From: Agrobacterium arsenijevicii
Lineage (GTDB): Bacteria; Pseudomonadota; Alphaproteobacteria; Rhizobiales; Rhizobiaceae
Direction of reading: 5' to 3'
DNA: 64,000 bases
Assembly (NCBI GenBank): GCA_000949895.1
Contig: JWIT01000004.1
Span: 1 to 64,000 of the forward strand
Positions 1 to 7,653 of the stretch are shown here, one piece after another. How positions within the stretch are numbered: the stretch's first letter is position 1; every line of letters begins with the position of its first letter. A program made the position numbers and the translations under genes. A model generated the notes under the pieces. That model was not told where the DNA came from and did not search any database. It saw only the letters and a list, made by a program, of their open reading frames with translations.

Positions 1-35
1 GAGGGGGGTAAGCCCCAACCTCAGCGCCGGCGAAC

Positions 36-986
36 CTATTCCCTCGGTAGAGAAAACCCCAGCGGCCGCCCATTCTCATAAAACACCCGCACATCCTCAA
101 GCGCGACGCCCGTTCCCATCTCATTGAGGCTATGGCGTTCACAGGTAACATTCCACGTGCCGGGTCCGCCGGAAATATGGAAGAGATTATAGGCCGCGCG
201 TGGTTTCTCGCCGCCCGGTCCCTGGCTGGCCGAGGAAATGCCGACGACCGGAATGTGGTCCTGCCCGTGGTGGGTATTCAGCCAGTAGACCGTGTTGAGA
301 TGGGTGTGGCCGTGCAGCACAAGCTCCGCGCCGCCAACGCCGAGCGCTGCGGCGAAACGGCGAACGCCGAACATGCGTTTGTGGGCGGCAGTGGCTCCCC
401 GGATCGGCGGGTGGTGGATCATCACCACGCGGAACAGTCCCTGTTCGCCGGCTTTTTTCAAAAGCTCCGCCGTTGCGCGCGCCTGCCGGTTGCCGAAATA
501 ACCGGTGGCCGAGAAGGGCGGCGTTGCAATCGAGGTGGAGCAGCCGATCAGCGCAACGGGGCCGCGCACGCGCATATAGGGAAAAATCTTGCGGTCTTCG
601 TCCCATTCCGCCGGGTCGCCGTCGCCGCGCACGTAAGGGTACCAGGCGTGCATGGCCTTGTCGTGCGCGCCGGAAACATAGGCGTCGTGATTGCCGGGAA
701 CGACGGAGGTTTTGTCAGGATCGCCGACCTCTTCCAGCCAGTCGGCGGCGGCGCGAATTTCAATGCCCGTCGCAAGATTGACGAGATCGCCGGTAATAGC
801 CAGATGATCCGGCGATTTGGCCTCCAGATCGTCGAGCAGCTTTTCCAGCGTGTCGGTGAACAGGTGCTTGCGGCGGTTGCGGTGCCAGTTGACGAAACCG
901 GTAATACGCTTGGATGCAAGTTCCCGGAAAGTGAGTTTCGGCAATGGTCCGAGGTGGACGTCTGAAATATGCGCAAGTTTGAACAT
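36..986 (-). CDS. Metallophosphoesterase (calcineurin-like)
   Basis: A 316-residue calcineurin-like phosphoesterase. The dimetal-site blocks are all visible: D9-x-H11 in HISDVH, GD at 66-67, GNHD at 98-101, HH at 191-192 and GHTH at 226-229. The family hydrolyses phosphomono- or diesters with two metal ions; the substrate cannot be told from sequence. There is no signal peptide, so it is probably cytosolic. It is divergent from the Nudix gene at 1053. The ribosome binding site ahead of the ATG is weak, but the conserved HISDVH block begins at residue 6, so a later start is not possible. Confidence 0.9.
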   Translation of the reverse strand: MFKLAHISDVHLGPLPKLTFRELASKRITGFVNWHRNRRKHLFTDTLEKLLDDLEAKSPDHLAITGDLVNLATGIEIRAAADWLEEVGDPDKTSVVPGNHDAYVSGAHDKAMHAWYPYVRGDGDPAEWDEDRKIFPYMRVRGPVALIGCSTSIATPPFSATGYFGNRQARATAELLKKAGEQGLFRVVMIHHPPIRGATAAHKRMFGVRRFAAALGVGGAELVLHGHTHLNTVYWLNTHHGQDHIPVVGISSASQGPGGEKPRAAYNLFHISGGPGTWNVTCERHSLNEMGTGVALEDVRVFYENGRPLGFSLPRE

Positions 987-1052
987 GGCGGCAGAGATAA
1001 CCTATGATATGCGGCACGTCCAATAAAAGCCTGCCAGCGGGGAGAAACCAGG

Positions 1053-1544
1053 GTGAATGACGAGACAACCGAGCGGCAGGCCCGCCCGTTCCACAGGCGT
1101 ATCCTCATCCGCCTGATGCATTTCGTTTTTCTGTTCACGCGGGGTGCCACCCTTGGTGTGCGCGCAGTCTGCTTCGATGATACGGGCAGGATTTTTCTGG
1201 TGCGGCATACCTATCTGCCCGGCTGGTATCTGCCGGGCGGCGGGGTGGAGCCCGGCGAAACCCTGCTGATGGCGCTGCACAAGGAAATCCGCGAGGAAGG
1301 CAATCTCGAGGCGGTCTCAAAACCCGAACTGGTCCATGTCTACCTCAATCTGGAAGGCAGCAACCGCGACCATGTGGCGCTCTACCGGCTGGAAGTGACC
1401 CAGACCCAGCCGAAAAAACCGGATCACGAAATTACCGAAAGCGGCTTTTTCGATCTATCGGACCTGCCGGAAAACATGACGCCCGCCACCCGCCGCCGCC
1501 TTGCCGAACTTTCCGGCAAAGCGGCGATTGCCGACTACTGGTAG
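1053..1544 (+). CDS. Nudix hydrolase
   Basis: A 163-residue Nudix-fold hydrolase. It begins at a GTG preceded by GGGGAG at 8 nt spacing. The Nudix box lies near residues 63-85 (GGGVEPGETLL...KEIREEGNL). It keeps the Glu residues that bind metal but has Lys in place of the usual Arg and Asn in place of the late Gly. Nudix enzymes cleave nucleoside diphosphates linked to another group; the substrate here is unknown. The first 30 residues are basic and then hydrophobic, which could mean a membrane-proximal N-terminus. The gene stops 18 nt before the convergent GST gene. Confidence 0.88.
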   Translation: MNDETTERQARPFHRRILIRLMHFVFLFTRGATLGVRAVCFDDTGRIFLVRHTYLPGWYLPGGGVEPGETLLMALHKEIREEGNLEAVSKPELVHVYLNLEGSNRDHVALYRLEVTQTQPKKPDHEITESGFFDLSDLPENMTPATRRRLAELSGKAAIADYW

Positions 1545-1561
1545 CGGCAGGGTTTCTCCCG

Positions 1562-2554
1562 TCAGGCCAGCGCCTCGCGGCCGTGGGCCATGGTCAGGTC
1601 CAGTTCCGGGCCGACGGGCACGATGCCGGTCGGATTGATGGTGAGGTGGCTGCGGTAATAATGTTCCTTGATGTGGCGCATGTCGACCGTCTCCGGCACG
1701 CCTGATGTCTGGTAGAGGTCACGCAGATAACCTGTCAGATGCGGGTAATCGTGAATGCGGCGGATGTTGCATTTGAAATGGCCGACATAAACAGGGTCAA
1801 ACCGCACCAGCGTGGTGAACAGGCGCCAGTCCGCTTCGGTCTGCTGCGCGCCGAACAGGAAACGCCGGTCTTTCAGCCGGTTTTCTAGCATGTCCAGCGT
1901 CTCGAATACCTTCACGGCGTTTTCCTGATAGGCTGCCTGTGTGGTGGCGAAACCGGCCTTGTAGACGCCGTTGTTGACGGTGTCGTAGATGACGTCGTTC
2001 AGCGCGTCGATGTCAGTGCGCAGCGCCTCCGGATAATAATCCGCCGTCGATCCGGTGAGATCGTTGAAGGCCACGTTGAACATGCGGATGATCTCCGCCG
2101 ATTCATTCGAGACGATGGTGCCGCGCTGTTTGTCCCACAGCACCGGTACGGTGACGCGGCCGGAATAATGGGGATCGGCCTTGGCATAGACCTGCCATAG
2201 CCTGGAAAAACCGAAGAGGTGATCTTCGGTCGCTCCGGGCGTGCGTTCGCTCTGCGGTCTGAATTCCCAGCCGTTTTCCAGCATCAACGGATCGACAACG
2301 GAGACGGAGATCAGGTCTTCCAGCTTTTTCAGCTTGCGGAAAATCAGGGTGCGATGCGCCCAGGGACAGGCCAGCGAGACATAGAGGTGGTAACGATCCT
2401 TCTCGGCCTTGAAGCCGCCCTCGCCGGAGGGGCCGGGTGCGCCGTCAGCCGTTATCCAGTTGCGGAATTGCGAGGCGCTGCGCTTGAAATGCCCCTTGGT
2501 TTCCTTGGTGTCGTACCAGACGTCTTTCCATACGCCTTCCACCAGCATGCCCAT
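1562..2554 (-). CDS. Glutathionyl-hydroquinone reductase-type glutathione S-transferase
   Basis: A 330-residue protein of the YqjG/ECM4 (Xi-class) glutathione transferase family. The hallmark CPWAHR active-site motif is at about residues 63-68 (SLACPWAHRTL), inside a thioredoxin-like N-terminal half. The all-alpha C-terminal half carries the family's Y-rich and DxYPHL segments. Family members reduce glutathionyl-hydroquinones to hydroquinones and glutathione in the cytosol. AAGGAG lies 6 nt ahead of the ATG and fixes the start. It is monocistronic, convergent with the Nudix gene and divergent from the GNAT gene. Confidence 0.92.
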   Translation of the reverse strand: MGMLVEGVWKDVWYDTKETKGHFKRSASQFRNWITADGAPGPSGEGGFKAEKDRYHLYVSLACPWAHRTLIFRKLKKLEDLISVSVVDPLMLENGWEFRPQSERTPGATEDHLFGFSRLWQVYAKADPHYSGRVTVPVLWDKQRGTIVSNESAEIIRMFNVAFNDLTGSTADYYPEALRTDIDALNDVIYDTVNNGVYKAGFATTQAAYQENAVKVFETLDMLENRLKDRRFLFGAQQTEADWRLFTTLVRFDPVYVGHFKCNIRRIHDYPHLTGYLRDLYQTSGVPETVDMRHIKEHYYRSHLTINPTGIVPVGPELDLTMAHGREALA

Positions 2555-2850
2555 GACGATCTCCTTGGTTGGTTCCTTGGCCGCGATCCTAACCGTTTAG
2601 CGCGGTCTCGCGAACCCGCAACACGTTGAACAATGCGTTTCCTCTCTCGAGTTGGCTGAATGGGATGGCGTCGAGATTTGTTCTGGACGGGTGGGAATTT
2701 TCCTGATAATTGCGATTTTCACAAATCTGAGGAAATTGTCGATTATGATCGAAACACGGATGCTCCGACGACGCTGACGCTCCTGAACGCCTTTACCGGC
2801 GCAGCCGTCATCTATTGTCGCATCCGCATTCTGGAAGTTTCGGTCTCTTC

Positions 2851-3420
2851 ATGTCCAAGCACGATCTTGTCTACCTCACCGAGGACGCGTCCCACGACGC
2901 CATCATCGAAATCATCAACGAAGAAGCGTTCGGCCCCGGCCGGCACACCCGTGCTGCTGCGCGCATCCGCGAGCAGGGGCCGCATGACCGGTCGCTGTCC
3001 TTCGTCTGCGCCGATGATGGCGAGACGATCGCCTCGGTGCGCATGACGCCGGTTCTGGCCGGTGGGGTGAAGGGCCATATGCTCGGTCCGCTTGCGGTTC
3101 GGCCATCGCACAAGAATATGGGCATTGGCCGTGAACTCGTCCGGATCGCCATTGCCGCCGCCCGGCGGAAGGGCTCCGAGGCCGTGATCCTGATCGGCGA
3201 TCCGCCCTATTATATGCCGCTCGGTTTCGAAAAGGTCGCTTATGCGGCGCTCGATTTTCCGGGTCCGGTGGACCCCAACCGGGTGCTGGTCGTGCCTGTT
3301 GGTGACGATGTGCACCAGCGGCTGAAGGGCAAGATCGGCTGGCGCAAATGTGAGGCCGCCGTGCCCGCCACCAAAGCGGAAGACGAGGGTTTCGAGGAGC
3401 CTCTCCGGGTTTACGGCTGA
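2851..3420 (+). CDS. GNAT family N-acetyltransferase
   Basis: A 189-residue GNAT acetyltransferase. The acetyl-CoA binding segment is near residues 75-110 (LGPLAVRPSHKNMGIGRELV), followed by the PYYMPLGF segment typical of the YhbS-like subgroup, whose members often act on small molecules or proteins of unknown identity. I chose the ATG at 2851, giving MSKHDLVYL. An in-frame TTG 12 codons upstream has no ribosome binding site. The 290-nt region between this gene and the divergent GST gene is AT-richer than its surroundings and probably carries both promoters. Confidence 0.88.
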   Translation: MSKHDLVYLTEDASHDAIIEIINEEAFGPGRHTRAAARIREQGPHDRSLSFVCADDGETIASVRMTPVLAGGVKGHMLGPLAVRPSHKNMGIGRELVRIAIAAARRKGSEAVILIGDPPYYMPLGFEKVAYAALDFPGPVDPNRVLVVPVGDDVHQRLKGKIGWRKCEAAVPATKAEDEGFEEPLRVYG

Positions 3421-3464
3421 CGGATTTTCTTTTCGACAGGTTTGATGTTTTGCCAAAGTACCGA

Positions 3465-3583
3465 CGCCCGGCATTCCGGCCTTGAGCCGGAATCCAGCTG
3501 ACACGCGTCGGCGTGGTGGGAAGAGCACTTTCAGCCCAAGGACTTGGGCTGGCTGGATCCCGGCTCAAGGCCGGGATGACGGA
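3465..3583. repeat. Interspersed palindromic repeat, copy 1
   Basis: This compound inverted repeat sits in the 354-nt gap between the GNAT and MFS genes. The left arm is ATTCCGGCCTTGAGCCGGAAT (about 3472-3492) and the right arm is ATCCCGGCTCAAGGCCGGGA (about 3557-3576). Each arm is itself a palindrome, and a small CAGCCCAAG/CTTGGGCTG hairpin lies between them. The right arm ends in GGGATGACGG, a terminus shared with the repeats near 36.0 kb and 54.5 kb. It resembles the intergenic mosaic/REP-like elements known from rhizobia. The rest of the gap to 3774 shows nothing I can name. Confidence 0.75.
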
Positions 3584-3774
3584 AGTTGGAGTGGTGCGAA
3601 CTACATCGAGTATCGAGGCTGCCACGCCCATCTCCATTCTTGCATGATGGAAACCAAGGGCGGCGCCGTGGCGTTCTGCCTTGAAACCATGCATCGCACT
3701 TCGTAAAATTCAATTCCGTTTCCTGCCCCCATGCGATAGCACTCGAATGTCGATTTCGGCGAAGGGGCGGGCAT

Positions 3775-5088
3775 ATGACGGCAATCACCATGAACGACGC
3801 GCTGGAGCGCGCAGGCGCAGGCGCCTATCAGCGGCGGCTGATGGGTATTTTCGGCCTCGTCTGGGCGGCGGATGCCATGCAGGTTCTGGCGGTCGGTTTT
3901 ACCGCCGCCTCGATTGCCGCGAGTTTCGGCTTGAGTGTCCCTCAAGCCCTGCAGACCGGAACGGCCTTCTTTTTCGGCATGCTTCTGGGAGCGGCCGGTT
4001 TCGGGCGTCTGGCGGACCGTTACGGACGTCGCCGCGTGCTGATCGTCACCGTGGCCTGCGACGCCGTGTTCGGCGTGCTGTCCGTGTTTGCGCCCGACTT
4101 CACCATCCTTCTTGTTCTTCGCTTTCTGACCGGGGCGGCTGTCGGCGGCACCCTGCCGGTGGATTACGCAATGATGGCGGAATTCCTGCCGGCAAAGAAC
4201 CGTGGGCGCTGGCTGGTGTTTCTGGAAGGTTTTTGGGCCATCGGCACCCTGATCGTGGCGCTTGCCGCCTGGGGCGCGAGCCTTGCCGGTGTCGCTGACG
4301 CCTGGCGTTATATCTTCGCGGTAACCGCCTTTCCCGCCGTTCTCGGTCTCGGCTTGCGGTTCCTTGTGCCGGAATCACCACTTTACCTGATGCGGTCGGG
4401 TCGGTCGGAGGAAGCCAAGGTTGTCGTCAACCGCATGCTGGTGGTGAATGGCCGCGCGCCGCTTGATGCCGGAACCGGGCTTTTCCAGCCGGATGTCGGC
4501 CAAGGGCAGGGGATATTTTCACCGGCGCTCAGACAGCGCAGCATCATGATCCTTGCCATCTGGTTCCTCGTCTCCGTCTCCTATTATGGTGTCTTCACCT
4601 GGATGCCGGCGAAACTGGCGGGTGATGGTTTCGGCTTCGTGCGCGGTTACGGTTTCCTCGTGCTGGTGGCGCTGGCGCAGATCCCAGGTTATGCGCTTGC
4701 CGCCTATGGTGTTGAAAAATGGGGCCGCAAGCCGACGCTGATCGGTTTCTGCCTGCTGTCGGCACTCGGTTGCCTGCTCTTCACGCTCGCCACTGGTGGC
4801 GCGATGATCGCCGCCTCGCTTCTCATCATGAGCTTCGCGCTGCTCGGCACATGGGGCGCTCTTTATGCCTTTACGCCGGAGCTTTACCCGACGGAATCGC
4901 GCGCGACTGGCATGGGGGCTGCGGGCGCCATGGCAAGGCTCGGCGGCCTTCTGGCGCCATCATTGCTGGGTTATGCCATCGCACAGGGCTTCGGTTTTGC
5001 AATCGGCATCTTTGCCGGGCTGCTGGTGCTGGCCGCCATTGCGGCAACGATGATCAATGCGGAAACGCGGCGGGTGGCGCTGACATAG
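3775..5088 (+). CDS. MFS transporter, sugar-porter/NiaP-like
   Basis: A 437-residue inner-membrane transporter with 12 predicted hydrophobic segments. The loop 2-3 motif GRLADRYGRRR (about residues 78-88) and the segment GRWLVFLEGFWAIGT are typical of the SV2/NiaP-like branch of the major facilitator superfamily, with a second GRKP motif after helix 8. NiaP relatives carry nicotinate or aromatic acids, but the substrate here is only a guess. The acidic ELYPTESRATGMG motif near helix 11 is a sugar-porter feature. The gene stands alone, followed by a strong terminator shared with the convergent hydrolase gene. Confidence 0.9.
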   Translation: MTAITMNDALERAGAGAYQRRLMGIFGLVWAADAMQVLAVGFTAASIAASFGLSVPQALQTGTAFFFGMLLGAAGFGRLADRYGRRRVLIVTVACDAVFGVLSVFAPDFTILLVLRFLTGAAVGGTLPVDYAMMAEFLPAKNRGRWLVFLEGFWAIGTLIVALAAWGASLAGVADAWRYIFAVTAFPAVLGLGLRFLVPESPLYLMRSGRSEEAKVVVNRMLVVNGRAPLDAGTGLFQPDVGQGQGIFSPALRQRSIMILAIWFLVSVSYYGVFTWMPAKLAGDGFGFVRGYGFLVLVALAQIPGYALAAYGVEKWGRKPTLIGFCLLSALGCLLFTLATGGAMIAASLLIMSFALLGTWGALYAFTPELYPTESRATGMGAAGAMARLGGLLAPSLLGYAIAQGFGFAIGIFAGLLVLAAIAATMINAETRRVALT

Positions 5089-5106
5089 GGCATGTTCGCG
5101 TGGCCG

Positions 5107-5134
5107 ATGGCCTGACCTTTTCAGGTCAGGCCAT
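5107..5134. terminator. Bidirectional terminator hairpin
   Basis: A perfect 12-bp stem (ATGGCCTGACCT / AGGTCAGGCCAT) with a TTTC loop lies between the convergent MFS and metallo-hydrolase genes. The T-tract after it is short, so its strength is uncertain. Confidence 0.75.
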
Positions 5135-5147
5135 TGGTTTCACTGCC

Positions 5148-6113
5148 TTATAGTGCTGTGTAGTTGACCGGCAACCAATCGTAATTGGTACTGTCTGTGC
5201 GCACATGGCCTATGCCGGGGAAGGCGATATGGGCGCCGGCCACCAGATATCTGCCTTCCACCGCCTGCCGGAACGCCAGATCGCGCGCGATGACGGCGGC
5301 CTTCTGGTCGACATCGAACTCGATTGCGACATCCGGCTCATCGAACTGGAGGATGTCGCCATGGGTGATATCGCCCCAGAAGACGATCTTTTGCCCTTCG
5401 CTTTCAACCACGATACCGCTATGGCCCGGCGTATGGCCAGCATAGAGGATTGAGCCAAGGCCGGGAACCGGTGCGGCATTATCCGCGAATGTCTGGAACT
5501 TTCCGGCATCGATATAGGGCTGGATGCTTTCTTTCGCTTCGGCATAACCCTTCTTCAGTGCTTCGGGTGCCGCCTTGGCCTTTGCCTCATCAAGCCAGAA
5601 GGTGGCCTCGCGCGTGTTGACCCTGAGCGTCGCATTGGCGAACACACGCTTGCCCTTCGCCGACAGCCCGCCGGAATGGTCGGTATGGATGTGGGTCAGG
5701 ATAACGTCGTCTATGTCCCCTGCCTTATAACCGGAGGCTTCGATATTGGCGACGAGCCTGCCAAGGGACGGGCCGAGATAGGTGCCGGTGCCGGCATCGA
5801 TCAACACCAGCCTGTCTCCGGTGTTGACGAGAAACGCATTGACCGAAGTGGGCGTCTCTTCCGGCAGGAAGGCATCTTGCAAGACCTTGGCCGCATGTTC
5901 GGGCGTGGTGTTGGTGTAGATTTTTGCGAGCGGCAGGGCGATGACGCCGTCCAAAAGGGCGGTAACCTCCACCTTGCCGATCATCAGCCGATAAAAGCCG
6001 GGCGCCTGGGTGGCGGCGAGCGGCGCCTTGGCGAATGCCACGGAAGGCGCAACGAAGGGGGCGGCGATGATGGCGCTGGCGACACCTTTGAGAAGTGAAC
6101 GACGTGACGGCAT
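5148..6113 (-). CDS. Tat-exported MBL-fold hydrolase, methyl parathion hydrolase-like
   Basis: A 321-residue metallo-beta-lactamase-fold protein. The N-terminus MPSRRSLLKGVASA is a twin-arginine signal ending near AFA-KA (about residue 28), so the enzyme is probably exported folded to the periplasm. The zinc motif HIHTDH is at 141-146, AGHTPGH at 225-231, GD at 247-248, and a late His in GAHIAFPGIGH. Length, the APGFYRLMIGK opening and the closing FPGIGHVR...WLPVNY segment match my memory of the methyl parathion hydrolase subgroup. The natural substrate (lactone or phosphotriester) is unknown. It is divergent from the LysR gene at 6201, its likely regulator. Confidence 0.88.
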   Translation of the reverse strand: MPSRRSLLKGVASAIIAAPFVAPSVAFAKAPLAATQAPGFYRLMIGKVEVTALLDGVIALPLAKIYTNTTPEHAAKVLQDAFLPEETPTSVNAFLVNTGDRLVLIDAGTGTYLGPSLGRLVANIEASGYKAGDIDDVILTHIHTDHSGGLSAKGKRVFANATLRVNTREATFWLDEAKAKAAPEALKKGYAEAKESIQPYIDAGKFQTFADNAAPVPGLGSILYAGHTPGHSGIVVESEGQKIVFWGDITHGDILQFDEPDVAIEFDVDQKAAVIARDLAFRQAVEGRYLVAGAHIAFPGIGHVRTDSTNYDWLPVNYTAL

Positions 6114-6200
6114 GGTAAGCTCCTGAGTTTTGGGGAAGCCTTGAAAGTTTCCGTACTCCAGCTAAGTGTAGTGGGGCCAGCAATCAAATCGATGTGACTT

Positions 6201-7154
6201 ATGCAAACTATCGATCATTTCAATCTTCGTTCTTTTGACCTCAATCTTCTCATTGCCTTCGATGCGATGATGGAAGAGATGAGCGTCACGCGCGCCGCAC
6301 GCCGGCTCAAAATCCAGCAGCCGGCCATGAGCCACAATATCTCGACCTTGCGGACCCTGTTCCAGGATGAGCTTTTCATCCGGGTAGGGCAGGAGATGAA
6401 ACCGACGGCGCGGGCGCTCAATCTGGCGGGACCTGTGCGGCAGGCGTTGCGACAGGCACAGGCGGCGGTGATGACGGCGGATGTGTTCGATCCGGCGACG
6501 GAGCGCCGCACGTTTCGGCTGGGTATGTCGAGCGAAGTGGAACTGTTGCTGCTGCCGGATTTGACGGCGCGGTTGCGCGAGATCGCGCCCGGCATCGGCA
6601 TTCTGGTCCGCAATGGGCAGGAACAGGAAATCACCGGGATGCTGGATACGGGTGTGATCGACATGGCCGTGGGGTGTGCCTATTCGAAAGAGCAGCGCCA
6701 CCATTGCGAACCACTTTATTCCTCCAGCGTTCTCTGCTGTTTCAACCCGGCTTTGCTCGATCTGCCCAATCCCGTGGGACTGGACGTCTATATGCAGGCC
6801 AAACATGCGGTCATATCGCAAACGGACAGCCTGCATGGCTGCATCAAGGACGCGCTGGAGTTGACCGGCGTCGAGATCGACGTCGTCGCGGCAGCACCTG
6901 ATTTTCTCTCGGTTCTGGCAACGGCGCGATCCTCGGCGGTGCTGGCGACCGTGTCCTCACGCATCGCGCTGCGTTATGCGCCGATGCTGGGACTGGAGAT
7001 AAGCCCGGTGCCGGTGACGCTGAAGTTCCCGCCCGTCGCCATGGTCTGGACATTGCAGACCGATGCGGATGCCGGAGCCGTGTGGCTTCGCCAGCAAATC
7101 CGCGAGGCTATGGGGCGGACCGTTGATTGTGGCCTATCCGGGATCGCGGCCTAG
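6201..7154 (+). CDS. LysR-family transcriptional regulator
   Basis: A 317-residue LysR-type regulator. A winged helix-turn-helix occupies residues 10-68 (FDAMMEEMSVTRAARRLKIQ...MSHNISTLR). An effector-binding periplasmic-binding-protein-like domain follows from about residue 95. It is transcribed away from the MPH-like hydrolase across an 87-nt gap, the usual layout for a LysR protein and its target. The gap contains no operator I can define with confidence. The C-terminal codons overlap the stop of the convergent GNAT gene by 4 nt. Confidence 0.93.
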   Translation: MQTIDHFNLRSFDLNLLIAFDAMMEEMSVTRAARRLKIQQPAMSHNISTLRTLFQDELFIRVGQEMKPTARALNLAGPVRQALRQAQAAVMTADVFDPATERRTFRLGMSSEVELLLLPDLTARLREIAPGIGILVRNGQEQEITGMLDTGVIDMAVGCAYSKEQRHHCEPLYSSSVLCCFNPALLDLPNPVGLDVYMQAKHAVISQTDSLHGCIKDALELTGVEIDVVAAAPDFLSVLATARSSAVLATVSSRIALRYAPMLGLEISPVPVTLKFPPVAMVWTLQTDADAGAVWLRQQIREAMGRTVDCGLSGIAA

Positions 7155-7570
7155 AAGCGTTTCTCGAGCCATGTGATCGACTGGCCCGTGGAAAGCGGCG
7201 CAAGCGAGCCGATCTTCGTGAAACCGCAGCGTTCATAAAGCCGCAAGGCATCCGGGTTCATCGTGTCGATATAAGCGCCCATGCAGCCGCGTTTCTTGGC
7301 TTCCTCCTCCGCCATTGCCAGCAGCTTCGGGCCGGTGCCCTGGCCGCGCATGGTTTCCGGCACGAAAAGTAGCTGCACGTAAAGCCATCCACGAGCTGTA
7401 TAGCCCACAAGACCGCCGGTCACGGTGTTCTCGTTATCGCGGATTGTGATGGTGAGGTCCCGTTTGCCGCTTTGGCCGAAACGGGCGAGATTATAGGCCA
7501 CCAGCGGGTCGCGGATGGCCTTTTCAGTTTCGGCATCCGCAATATCGCTCAGAACGAAATTCATGATCAT
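7151..7570 (-). CDS. GNAT family N-acetyltransferase
   Basis: A 139-residue GNAT protein. The acetyl-CoA loop is seen in VPETMRGQGTGPKLLAMAE (about residues 76-94) and is followed by the family's Y-ERCGF segment. The ATG at 7570 (MIMNFVLSD) has GGGAAAG just upstream; a second ATG two codons on is possible, and an in-frame ATG at 7612 lacks a binding site. The substrate is unknown. Its end overlaps the end of the convergent LysR gene by 4 nt. Confidence 0.85.
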   Translation of the reverse strand: MIMNFVLSDIADAETEKAIRDPLVAYNLARFGQSGKRDLTITIRDNENTVTGGLVGYTARGWLYVQLLFVPETMRGQGTGPKLLAMAEEEAKKRGCMGAYIDTMNPDALRLYERCGFTKIGSLAPLSTGQSITWLEKRF

Positions 7571-7653
7571 CTTTCCCGGGTCGCCGAACGGCGGCCGTTG
7601 CTCGTTTTCCAATCCGAGACGTGGAGGCGCTTTAAGCTCCTACCGGAAAGTTC

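Noticed and set aside
4719..5153. 144-codon frame overlapping the MFS transporter end
   Set aside because: It reads in another frame of a clear transporter gene and shares no family features.
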